From Alternaria dauci (lineage: Eukaryota; Ascomycota; Dothideomycetes; Pleosporales; Pleosporaceae): a DNA stretch of 64,000 nucleotides. Of this stretch, positions 22,731 through 32,156 are shown piece by piece. Made by a program: the position numbers and the translations under genes. Location of the stretch: positions 1,674,001 to 1,738,000 of the forward strand of contig NC_091279.1 in assembly GCF_042100115.1 (NCBI RefSeq), given 5' to 3'. The notes under the pieces were generated by a model. It saw only the letters and a program-made list of their open reading frames with translations, was not told the origin of the DNA and did not search any database. Each line of letters begins with the position of its first letter. The stretch's first letter is position 1.

Positions 22731-23191
22731 ACACACGCGGTCGTCCCAACGCATACATTGGGTTGCAGATTGGTAAGATGTTGGTGGAGTCATTTGCTAG
22801 ATTTAGTCGAATTCTATTGTTGCGGACCATGTAGTACGGGTGGCTGGTTCATCTAGATCAACAAGCATAGTCACGAGTCGATGACGGCCCGGCTGTGTTG
22901 ATGGCTGGGGTGAGCTCAGCGAGGAAGCACATTGACCCGGGAAGGATTCGAAATCGCAGGCAACCTAGCACAGGCTAGTGTGGGTACAGCTAGTTTCTTA
23001 ACTCCGAATACAAGCGTTGCTATAAGCCCAATCTTCCCTTGCTCTGATCTCAAGGTCCACGGTCCTCGTCGTGAGGGCGGAATGGAGAGTCAGGATGCTG
23101 TATGGAGCAGACCATTTGGAAGACTGTAACGGTGGGCTTGACCAAGGCCCAAGGCTGTTGCTTAACCATTTCGATTGACACTTTTCAGTGT
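22731..23191. other. Intergenic, converging 3' ends
   Basis: Lies between the ends of the GT32 gene and the NAD kinase gene. No supported feature. Confidence 0.45.
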
Positions 23192-24508
23192 CTAGGACTC
23201 CTGATCACCGAATGGGTAGTTGAACTTGAGGAGAGCGTTCAACCCACCAACCCAATGATCCTCGGCCATATCTTCCTTGCCGCTCGTACCACGTACAATG
23301 CTGGGTACGCCACCTTCCCAGCCTCGAGCGTCTCGCTTGACTACCTCTCCCCCTATTCGGACTTCCATACCCGTGCCCAGTTTCTCGGTGATTGTGTTTC
23401 CGTCGATGCTGACCTCGACTTCGCGACCGCGGTTCTTCTTGCCTAAGCGCAGTGAAATTGGCGTCTCAGCCGGCAGGACGAGTGGTCTAAAGGAAAGCGA
23501 TCGGGGGCAGATGGGCGTAAGGCATATCGATGGCACGAGAGGGTGCACGATGCTCCCGCCAGAAGAGAGCGAATATGCCGTCGATCCGGTTGGCGAGCTG
23601 ATGATCATACCGTCAGCGACGGCCTCGGTGAGGAAGCGGTTGTTGATGTAGACGTCGATGATCTTCAGATGCGGGCTGGAGCCGCGGTGGAGGGTAACCT
23701 CGTTCAGCGCGTACGTGTCGCCCTGGCCGTCGATGCCGCCTATCCTCTTTCCGTCGGGCCCGAAGACGCCGACCTTTAGTCTGTTGCGCAGCAAGATGCG
23801 CGCTGTTCTGTTGCTGCCCATGGCCTTGCCCCGTATGTCGGCATAGCTCAGTGGCTTGTCCAAGGGGTCGTCTGGCGACGTCGGGGGTGTGGGAGCACTC
23901 GATCCCAGCGAATCCGACAGGGTAGCGTACGTGTCCGGCGCACCGCTCATGTACACGTCTCGAAATGCTCTCTTGTATTCCCTGAACTTGAACTCGCCCA
24001 AGAAGCCGAGGGTGCCCATGGCGAAGCTCAGGACCGGAGGCACACTGTCCGCATGGCTGAAGAGGCTGCTCGCCCTCAGCAGCGTCCCGTCGCCTCCCAG
24101 CGTGCAGACCAAGTCGGTCTTGTCGGAAAGATGGTGCGGTGCGCCCTGGCCCTGTGTGTATGTGTACACGGGAAACGAGAGCTGCTCGTGCAGCTCTTGG
24201 GCCGTCTCGGGATCGAAGATGACGTTGATGGACGGGTAGGTGGAGCGTATATGCGAAGTGAACTCAATCACCGACTCGGTGATGTTTGGCGTGCGCTTCT
24301 TCTTGGTGACGAGGATGTTGCGCGGCGGTGCGGGCCACTGCAGGCTCAGCAGCGTGTTGGAAGACTGTATGTACGACGGCTTGGTGCGCGAGGGGAGCTC
24401 GGAAACGTGCCTGATGTCCAGACGACGCGAAGTCGAAGAAAGACATCGTGCCTGCGGCGGCGGCCAGGCGGGGAGGCGCCATGGCAAGATGCGACGCGGT
24501 ACAAACAT
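23192..24508 (-). CDS. POS5: NAD(+)/NADH kinase, probably mitochondrial (POS5-like)
   Basis: 438 aa from the ATG at 24508, no intron. The first 35 residues (MFVPRRILPWRLPAW, then CLSSTSRRLDIRH) are rich in Arg, Ser and hydrophobics with no acid until the Asp, as in mitochondrial presequences. The kinase core has the GGDGT motif (CTLGGDGTLLRASSLF), FAMGTLGFLGEF, NEVTLHRGSSPHL and the ADGMIISSPTGSTAYSLSSG glycine-rich motif. The enzyme makes NADP(H) from NAD(H) and ATP; Pos5 supplies mitochondrial NADPH. The frame stays open upstream to 24718 but contains no ATG there and encodes repeat-derived RLVSSRLVSSRL, so I reject the longer form. Divergent from the PlsC acyltransferase. Confidence 0.92.
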   Translation of the reverse strand: MFVPRRILPWRLPAWPPPQARCLSSTSRRLDIRHVSELPSRTKPSYIQSSNTLLSLQWPAPPRNILVTKKKRTPNITESVIEFTSHIRSTYPSINVIFDPETAQELHEQLSFPVYTYTQGQGAPHHLSDKTDLVCTLGGDGTLLRASSLFSHADSVPPVLSFAMGTLGFLGEFKFREYKRAFRDVYMSGAPDTYATLSDSLGSSAPTPPTSPDDPLDKPLSYADIRGKAMGSNRTARILLRNRLKVGVFGPDGKRIGGIDGQGDTYALNEVTLHRGSSPHLKIIDVYINNRFLTEAVADGMIISSPTGSTAYSLSSGGSIVHPLVPSICLTPICPRSLSFRPLVLPAETPISLRLGKKNRGREVEVSIDGNTITEKLGTGMEVRIGGEVVKRDARGWEGGVPSIVRGTSGKEDMAEDHWVGGLNALLKFNYPFGDQES

Positions 24509-24628
24509 GTTTGGGGGGAGCAGTGGGGGGGCTAGGGCCAAAATTCTCGGCGATGCTGTGTGCAAAGCTCGGAGGGGTGAGGAAACGCCATGTGAGCGAA
24601 GAATGACGGGCTGAAGCGTGGCAAGACG

Positions 24629-24660
24629 CGACGAGACGAGACGAGACGAGACAAGACGAC
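24629..24660. repeat. GACGA pentanucleotide microsatellite
   Basis: About four to five copies of a five-base unit, degenerating at the 3' side. It sits about 120 bp upstream of the NAD kinase ATG. Confidence 0.8.
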
Positions 24661-24966
24661 AGCCTCGATGCAGCGCGTGCCAACCGGCCTGGGAGTGAAT
24701 GCTCACGGGCGGAGACAATGTCCACTGTCACATGCTGATGGGCAAGGACTCGGAGAGGGTGCAGATTGCGAGTGAACGCGTCCGGATGTGACTAGCGCCC
24801 GCACAGGCAGCGCGAGCTATCCCTGTCTGGGGTGGGGTAAAGTCTCGCGGCTGTCATCATGCTTGCTTGGAGGAGGGAACGCTGCGGGTCGGCAGCAGCA
24901 GGCAAAAGACACGATGCTCACAGAGAGGCGGCGGCCTGACTCCCTGCTCGCAAACTTGACGCCGCT

Positions 24967-24992
24967 CTTCTTCTTCTTCTTCTTCTTCTTCT
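24967..24992. repeat. CTT trinucleotide microsatellite
   Basis: About eight or nine copies of CTT/TTC in the same divergent promoter. Pyrimidine-rich tracts are common upstream of fungal genes. Confidence 0.8.
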
Positions 24993-25198
24993 CCCGGGCG
25001 TGGCCAGCGTAAGACACCCAATGCAGGCCACACCACGCGCTGTTGCAGTCCCTACCCATCCCTCCATCCACTCCCCGCCGCATCCGACCACGCCGGCCCA
25101 GGCACAGGTGCACGCGCACTCGTCGTGCCTTATCTGTCATATTCCCTAGTGAACCGCCTGCAACCCGTTCCTGCGCATGTCCACTCCTCTGGAGCACC

Positions 25199-26675
25199 AT
25201 GTCAACCAAAAGCATCCGGCAGCGCCAGCCGCCCGCATCAGTCCCCGTCATCGAGAGGCTCAAGGCGCAACGGACCAAGACTCCCTCGCACCCAACACGC
25301 CCCGACCCCACGCAGCATCCAGCCGGACAGGTCAAGCATGGCGTCTTCGCACAAGCTATGCGCATGTGTCTCTTCGCAGCGTACTTCAACGGCAGCATCA
25401 TGGCGTTAGTATGGCCCGCAGCTAATGCCTCCGTAGGGTACTAACGCCCGGTCTCAGCATCGCCGTTACACAATACATTGGCCTCCCGCTGTATTTCTAC
25501 AGCAAAGACCTCTTCTACGCCTGGATGGCCATGACAAAGCAGCACTTTAGCATCGTCGTCACCACCATGACGTACTGGTGGGCACCCGTCACAATGCGCG
25601 TCAGTGGAGACGAGAGCGTGCGAGGACAAATGCGGAAGAACAAGGACGGACTCATGGAGTGCGACTTTCCAGAGAGATTGGTGCTGATTTCGAACCACCA
25701 GGTACGCTCGCCCAGCCGACCGCTAGCGCAGCACCAAGAGCTGACATGTACTAGATCTACACCGATTGGGTCTACCTCTGGTGGATGGGATACAGCGCTT
25801 CCATGCATGGCCACCTCTATATCATCCTGAAGGAGTCGCTCAAATACATACCCGTTCTTGGCTGGGGCATGATGCTCTACGGCTTCATCTTCCTATCCCG
25901 CAAATGGTCCACGGACAAGGAACGCTTCCAGCATAGACTGAGGAAGCTGAGCACAAGTCACAACGGCCCACTATCCGGCTCCAAGGGCCTCGATCCAATG
26001 TGGCTGCTCATCTTCCCCGAAGGCACAAACCTCAGCAAAAACGGTCGCGTTTCGAGCAAGAAGTGGGCGGACAAGAACCAGATTGAGGATCTGAGACATG
26101 CGCTACTGCCGCGAAGCACAGGCTTGTCTTTTTGCTTGCAGGAACTGCAAGGTTCTGTCGACTACCTGTACGATTGTACCATGGCGTACGAAGGTGTCCC
26201 GTAAGTTCCATTTACCTAGCCAAACAAGAAAAGAAAAGAAAAAAGACCTTGATTGCTGACCCCAGACAGCGTTGGTCAGTATGGCCAAGACCTCTTTACC
26301 CTTTACAGTACCTACTTCCAAGGCCGGCCACCAAAGTCCGTAAACATGTACTGGCGTCGCTTCGCCATCGCTGATATACCTCTTCACGACGAAAAAATCT
26401 TCAGCGACTGGCTCCTTGCCCGGTGGCGCGAGAAGGACGATCTCCTTCAATACTTTGTCGAGAACCAGCGATTTCCAGCAGACCAAGGCGAAACACCCAG
26501 CGTGAATGGCGGGCCCCCACTGAAAGGCGCTGGCTGGATCGAGACCGATGTCCGGCCAAAGCTTTGGTACGAGTGGCTGCAAATCTTCGTCCCGACGGCT
26601 GCATTGGCGCTTATCGTCGATGTCTTCGTGAAGATTACGAATATTATAATGAAGGTAGCGAGGGTGAAGTCATGA
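25199..26675 (+). CDS. PlsC-type lysophosphatidate/lysophospholipid acyltransferase (CST26/LCLAT1-like)
   Basis: Four exons (25199-25404, 25458-25701, 25755-26200, 26270-26675) give 433 aa. The acyltransferase motif HX4D is in NHQIYTDWVYLWW and motif III is FPEGTNLSKNG, the usual spacing for 1-acylglycerol-phosphate acyltransferases. Membrane segments lie around residues 50-85, after motif I (YIPVLGWGMMLYGFIFL) and near the C-terminus (IFVPTAALALIVDVFV). The spread-out architecture with a C-terminal helix is that of the Cst26/Psi1 and LCLAT1 group, which remodel phosphatidylinositol or cardiolipin acyl chains in the ER. The exact substrate is inferred. The stop codon lies inside a perfect 54 bp tandem duplication. 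Confidence 0.9.
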
Positions 26676-26782
26676 AACCAATGACTATTGTGGAGAGTCA
26701 TGGAGTCATTGACTTGTGGAGAGTCATGAAACCAATGACTATTGTGGAGAGTCATGGAGTCATTGACTTGTGGAGAGTCATG
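26671..26782. repeat. Perfect 54 bp tandem duplication across a stop codon
   Basis: CATGAAACCAATGACTATTG begins both copies, at 26671 and 26725, and the copies are identical over the full unit. The TGA of the acyltransferase gene is in the first copy. The unit contains internal GAGAGTCATG repeats and its length is a multiple of three. Confidence 0.95.
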
Positions 26783-26881
26783 TTTTGCTGCATCGCAGGT
26801 TCTGGCGCGTGGGCTTTTGTGTTGTATAGATCGGCTTGATACCCTATATTCATATCTTCCCTCTTCCCTTGTAGTCGAACC

Positions 26882-29042
26882 TCAAACAAGAGTGTATCGT
26901 GTAGTGCCCACGTAGTCCTTCTGGGGCCCTTTGACATCATAGCGTACCTCCCACCAAACGTCCCGTCCAGCCCCTGTAACAAGGCCCTCGCCAAACTTCC
27001 AACTCGCCGTATACAGGTCCTTGGCGCAGAGATGTGTTTCCTTGTTCTTCGCCTTCATTCCACTCCCGTCAGTCTCAACATCACCCATCTCTACAAACAA
27101 CCCACCGATTCCTTCCCCACTCTTCCCAACGCCATCTTCAATTTCCGCTCGCGGCATCTTTTCGTCGTTGAAGAAGCGGACTGCAATATACTCCTCCCCA
27201 CTCTCATCATCTCCAGCTTTGAGTTGATAAACATATTTCCTCCGCGCTGTGAATTTCAGCCCTGTTTCGGTAACGAACTCGCCTTCCTCGGCGTAAAGAA
27301 GCGTTGGTGGGAAATCATCTGGTAGGTTGCAGGGCGTGAATGTCGCCGTTCCTGTCACGGTGCCGGAAGGATGTGTGGGTAACGAGGAGCACAGCGTGCG
27401 CTGGAAATCCCATGATGTGCTCGACGACTTGCGTAGATATTCGAATATCTTCTTGGCTATTGAAGGGGAATTCTGTTGTGGCTTATCGTTTCTGAATGCC
27501 TGTCCTCTATGCACCTCTTCTACCTCTTGTGGCACCTGCCTCGTTTCTCTGATGGGTATCGATACAGTAAAGCTGCCATTACCTGTGCTGTCATTCTTCA
27601 TGTGCAGGAAAGCCTTTGGATCCTGGCTCTCGAGTAAAACGGCGTTGACACTTTGGAGTGTAGTGCGACTTGGGTTCAGCGCTGGATTGCTTGTCGTTAT
27701 CCAGCTCAACTTTTGCTTGATAAAGGCTTTTCCAATATCCTTTGCTTCTCTTGGCCTGCTTGTATCTACCTCTCCTTCTTCATTCGTGTAAAGACACAAG
27801 ACTGCTAGGGCTGCCCCAACAGAAAGATCTGTGCCTGTTGGACAGCAAACAAGAATGTTGCCGATTGTTGGTGTTGCAAAGGTTGAGAAGAATGGTAGAA
27901 GCTGGGTCAGCTGGGTGCGCAGTTCGCGCGATCCTAGTTTGCCTGCTTGACATTTGAGGTGTAGGTAGTGCTGGACTCCAGCTTCTTTGAGCCTCGACGT
28001 CGCGAATGGCTCTGGTGTGCAGCTTACCACCACTTCGAAGCCCGCAATGTTCATCTGGTCACTGGCCGAGACGTGTAGTTTCGACGTGGGCTTGATCAAA
28101 CTTGCGACTGCACTGTTACCTCCGTCTTCATCAAGTAATCTTGCAATCAGGGCTGGCGCATCCTCTTCGTTCATATTCATTAAAGTGTTTTTGTGCTTCC
28201 AGAAGAGTGTCGGAGTCAGGCCATGCGACCACGCTTCGTGGTCGTCAGCAGCACCCTGGATGTACCCGCTCTCTGATGCCTCAGCGCCACGCACGCGCCG
28301 TGAGGCTGTACAGAGCACGATGGGATGAAAATCCGGAAACGAAGGGGTCGAGTCCGGAAGAGACGATTGTTGTGTCACCCAAATCGGCCTCAGGGGTTTC
28401 TGTAGTTTACTGCGAAGTTGCGAAATGTTAGGTTTGCAGATTTCCTGTTCTCGGCATCAACAGGTATCCTGGGGCATATCAAGACAAAATACGCACCATA
28501 AACTGTCGCACAAACCCATCTATCCTCGTCTCCATCTGCGCATGCTCACTTTCGCCCACGGCTTGCGGCGGGGTAAACAATTTCATCTCCCCTTTCTCTC
28601 CTGTGCCAAAAACAGCCTTGTTGATAACACAACACCATGCAGGAATCGTCTTGCTCAACGCGTCCGGCATACTCTTCCCCCTTCTCGTACTATCCACAAC
28701 TACCGCCCCGCCATAGTTCCTTACGACATCCAATAACTGTAGATTCAGTCTTCTCAGACTGAAGCTCCATTCGCCCATGTGCCCGTCTGTGCTTTTAAAA
28801 TAGACCGATCCGGATTTCTGAGAGGGCGGGATGTACCAACTTCCACACCGTTCATTCGCTACCAGAGGCAGATCGTAGGCAGATCCGACAGACGTGACAA
28901 ATTCACTGTCCGAGACAATGGAGGCGAGGCGATTATGCGTGGATAGTGTTGAACGGCGTAGAGAAGAGAGGGTACTAGACAGGTTTGGTGTGTTGGAGAG
29001 ATGCGGAAATATGATATCAGCCTCTTTCAAAGGCAGTGACAT
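26882..29042 (-). CDS. RIT1: Initiator tRNA phosphoribosyltransferase (RIT1) fused to a DUF6314-like domain
   Basis: Two exons (29042-28497, 28399-26882; 97 bp intron) give 687 aa. Residues 1-480 match Rit1: N-terminal HNRLASIVSDSEFV, LVANERCGSWYIPP, HMGEWSFSLRRLNL, then KPLRPIWVT and the C-terminal phosphatase-like loop VCCPTGTDLSVGAALAVLCL. Rit1 adds phosphoribosyl to A64 of initiator tRNA-Met so it is not used in elongation. Yeast Rit1 is about 510 aa; here a further 170 residues follow in the same exon with LLYAEEGEF, FTARRKYVYQL, AVRFFND, THLCAKDLYTASWKFG and KGPQKDYVGTTRYT, the pattern I know from DUF6314 proteins of bacteria and fungi. Start chosen at the ATG of MSLPLKEAD; longer frame begins at a TTG. 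Confidence 0.88.
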
Positions 29043-29448
29043 CTTGAATGTTGGATATATCAACCTTCCTAGCCAAACCTCGATGATGTTCGTTCCAGTT
29101 CAAGACGATTCGCCATTCACATCTGAATACCCCGCATCTTGATTTGTTCCGAAGAGAAGCAAGGCCGGAGCAAAGCTGAATCAAGAAAGGCTCGAGGGAG
29201 AGCGGGTAACGAGGTCTTCGGATCCAAGAAATTTGTTCAAGCTACCGTTCAGTAATTGGGTGGAGAGGCGGATCTGCCACGGAGTATGGGTCAGACAGCA
29301 ATGCGCTAATCCGTAAATGGTTAGTCTAGAAATAGCTGATGACGAAACTTGAAGAGTTATCCAGTGTGGTGTTACTCCAGGACGGCAAGACGCCAGTCAC
29401 ACTGAGCTACTGCTCCAGTATTGTACCCCTCAAGCAACCCCCCTTTGT
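29043..29448. other. Intergenic, RIT1 promoter and esterase 3' end
   Basis: Short stretch between two minus-strand genes arranged in tandem. No feature recognised. Confidence 0.45.
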
Positions 29449-31221
29449 TTACTCTCCTCGCATCAAGAAGCGCCTACAGATGTCCACCCAGAGAATGTCC
29501 AGCCCGGTTTCGGCATCAATTTTCTGGGCCAAGTCAAACAACCTCCTCCTTCTCATCTCATCATTTTCCATCCAAGCTTCGCTGCCGACCTCTCCGACTC
29601 TCTCTTCGCTAACCATGAAGCCTCTCCTCTCTCCATGACTTCCAACAAACCTCGCACAAGGTGGCGTTCCTTTAACCACGAAATCGAGAATTGAGTTGCG
29701 CCATTGGGCAATTACAGGTCGGTAATGCAAGGGCAGACGATCTTCATGCACGCCACCAAGTAATGTTGCAATGTCGAAAGTATGCGTTGCAAAAGCACCG
29801 CGCTCACGGATCGGTCCTGGGAAAGGGTCTGGGAGGTCGAAGATATGGAAATATGTGTCTTTGATCAGATCGCTTTCCGCGATGCTGAGTGCGGCAGCAA
29901 AGAAGCCTATGTCGCTTTCGAAGAGACAGATACGCTGGAGCGCGTCCGCATCGTCAACAACACCCTCGATGCCGTACATGTCCATCAATTCCGCGCCATG
30001 TTCCGAGGACAACACATCCACAGCGATACGATGAAAGGCCTCGGCATGGTTCTTGCGGCTGGCATCTCTCCTCATCATATTGTAGGAGATGCCGCCGTCG
30101 TAGGTGGTGGATCCGATGATTTGGGCTTCGACAGGCTTTGCCCACTCTCTCCAGTCTGGAGGAGCAACTTTGCCTTTCCTAGCTAAGTCCATGGTCGGTC
30201 GTTCAAAGGGAAAGAACTCGCTGTTCGTGCACGGTAATCCAACCCAGGCCAAGTCTCGAATCTTCGATACATCGACGCCAATCACGTCTCTAGCGATAGC
30301 TTCGGTATCCCGCTCACTACCATCGTCTTCTTTGATACGAATATCCAACTTCTCAGCGTATGTGAGGAAATTATCATGATGCTCGTCATGCGTCATTGCA
30401 GGCATGGTAACCGGCGTTCCAGAGAACATGATCGCTCGCCTGAACAGCGGCCTACGCATCGTCTGCACCGAGATGCTTTCGCCCCCTGCGCTTTGCCCAA
30501 TGACTGTCACATTGTCGACGTCCCCGCCGAACCCTTCGATGTTCTTGCGTAGCCATTCGAACGCCATATTCTGGTCATGGAGACCATTGTTTTCTGGTAT
30601 TAGGTCCCCAGCACGATTTGAGTGCCAAAAGCCCAGCGCACCAAGTCGATAGTTGATACCCACGAAGACGATAGGTGTCTTACGCTGAATAGCATGGTGC
30701 ACAAGACTCTCCGGGTTGTAGTATGGTCTGTTCGCGGAACCAAGAAAGCACGCGCCACCATGAATGAAGACAAGGACCGGTAGCTTTGTATCTGGACGGA
30801 TCTTTCCACCTTCCTCGACAAATTCCTCCGGTAGGTGTATGGAGAGGTTCAAACAATCCTCTAATTGTTCCTCGTCTTCTGGCAAATTATCGGTCGGCAA
30901 CGGGATATTGGATGCATCGGACTTGACGCTACCCCATGGCTGGATACTGGATGCCCCTGGCCTTGTCGCATCGAACACTCCATCGTGATACCGTCTGCTT
31001 TCGCCATCCGATAGCCTTTCTGAGAGCTCTGCCCGAGCGAATCGTTGGGGAATCTTACCATATGGCAGACCTAGAACCTTCACAATCGAGCCATTTGTTT
31101 CTCGCAGACATCGTATCGCACCGAGTTTTGCATGATGGAGGACAACGTTGGTCATTGTGTTTGTGCTGCTTTGAGCATTCCGTGGAGGAGTTGTGTCCAA
31201 AGTCCGGTACGCACATGGCAT
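29449..31221 (-). CDS. Type-B carboxylesterase/lipase family protein
   Basis: Intronless, 590 aa from the ATG at 31221, or 568 aa from the ATG of MTNVVLHHAKLGAIR. The alpha/beta-hydrolase features of the family are present: oxyanion HGGACFLGS, the NYRLGALGFW strand, the nucleophile elbow VIGQSAGGES and a His region ATHTFDIATLLG. There is no signal peptide, so it is probably cytosolic; most secreted relatives have one. It may hydrolyse carboxyl esters in detoxification or secondary metabolism; the substrate is unknown. The elbow has Gln where GES is more common (GQSAGG), which is a known variant. Confidence 0.9.
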   Translation of the reverse strand: MPCAYRTLDTTPPRNAQSSTNTMTNVVLHHAKLGAIRCLRETNGSIVKVLGLPYGKIPQRFARAELSERLSDGESRRYHDGVFDATRPGASSIQPWGSVKSDASNIPLPTDNLPEDEEQLEDCLNLSIHLPEEFVEEGGKIRPDTKLPVLVFIHGGACFLGSANRPYYNPESLVHHAIQRKTPIVFVGINYRLGALGFWHSNRAGDLIPENNGLHDQNMAFEWLRKNIEGFGGDVDNVTVIGQSAGGESISVQTMRRPLFRRAIMFSGTPVTMPAMTHDEHHDNFLTYAEKLDIRIKEDDGSERDTEAIARDVIGVDVSKIRDLAWVGLPCTNSEFFPFERPTMDLARKGKVAPPDWREWAKPVEAQIIGSTTYDGGISYNMMRRDASRKNHAEAFHRIAVDVLSSEHGAELMDMYGIEGVVDDADALQRICLFESDIGFFAAALSIAESDLIKDTYFHIFDLPDPFPGPIRERGAFATHTFDIATLLGGVHEDRLPLHYRPVIAQWRNSILDFVVKGTPPCARFVGSHGERRGFMVSEERVGEVGSEAWMENDEMRRRRLFDLAQKIDAETGLDILWVDICRRFLMRGE

Positions 31222-32156
31222 CCAAGAGTGGTGACGTCAAGAAAAGACTTCCCATGGTCTATGCTCTGACCATGACCTACCGATTCCTCTACCTTGACAT
31301 CAGTTCACCAACCCTAGATTTTTCCATCTCACAATCAACACGAAGATCTCTTCATTTACGAGTGGAGCATAAATGCCTATCGCTGCTCGCCTAATCCGGT
31401 TAGCCACCTCATCTCGGTAACAATCGCAGCCGTGCGCACAGCACCTGAACAGATGCAGCCGAACCTGAAGAACTGCCGATCGTCGAACAGCCATCATCGA
31501 ATTTATCGCAAACTTCAGAGATAGTATACACGTTCCTGGGCAAGCGAGACCGGAAACCAGTGTGGTGGAACTGCGCTACCACTACCACGGGTCGTCCTCT
31601 GCTGAATCTCGGTGTGCAGACTCGAGAGGTGTTTAATTCCGATCCTCGTGTCATGGCTTGGGAACGGCCTTGCTTGCGGCTACTTATCTTTTCACACCGT
31701 AAATGGCTATACTATCTTTTCCGCCTTCCATCTTCGGCTAGTACACCACTAGCTAGAGCCTTCATTCAAATGATAAACGTGTTGGTAAAAGACGCAAGCA
31801 CAACACTGTTGAAAGACACTGTGATAAATCGCGGTAAAGGTGTGTTTCCCAAACACCTGGTTTCACTGTATGCAGCTGTATATATTCGACAATAGATGGG
31901 TTGAAGCCAAAGCCCTGAACTTCAAGCGGTTCTGGAAGTTCAGGCTTAGTTTCAAAATTTCTTGGCAACGCAATATGAGATGACACTGTAGGCCCCGTCC
32001 CTAAGGCCCAGGGGGGTAGCTAGAGCCTTCATAACTCGCCAGTCAAAGCTTCAACTGATGTTAAAAAGCTTGTCGTCCCACCGGCAGCCTGGTCAAGCAC
32101 TATCGACAGGATTGTCTTGCATTTGACTGAGTTGGACGACAGTTCATACAGGCAAG
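31222..32156. other. Divergent promoter region, esterase and secreted esterase
   Basis: No gene supported in 0.9 kb. Composition becomes AT-richer from about 31,650. Overlapping short frames on both strands have no motif. Confidence 0.45.

Larger units (their letters stand above)
24509..25198. promoter_or_regulatory. Divergent promoter with GACGA and CTT microsatellites
   Basis: The 690 bp between the NAD kinase and acyltransferase starts hold a GACGA-type five-base repeat at about 24629-24650 and a CTT run at about 24967-24992. No gene is supported here. Confidence 0.5.

Noticed and set aside
22940..22965. GGATTCGAAATC-like sequence resembling a tRNA B box
   Set aside because: No acceptor, D-arm or anticodon arm pairs around it.
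24509..24718. Upstream extension of the NAD kinase frame
   Set aside because: It has no ATG and encodes microsatellite-derived repeats; the presequence starts at the ATG at 24508.
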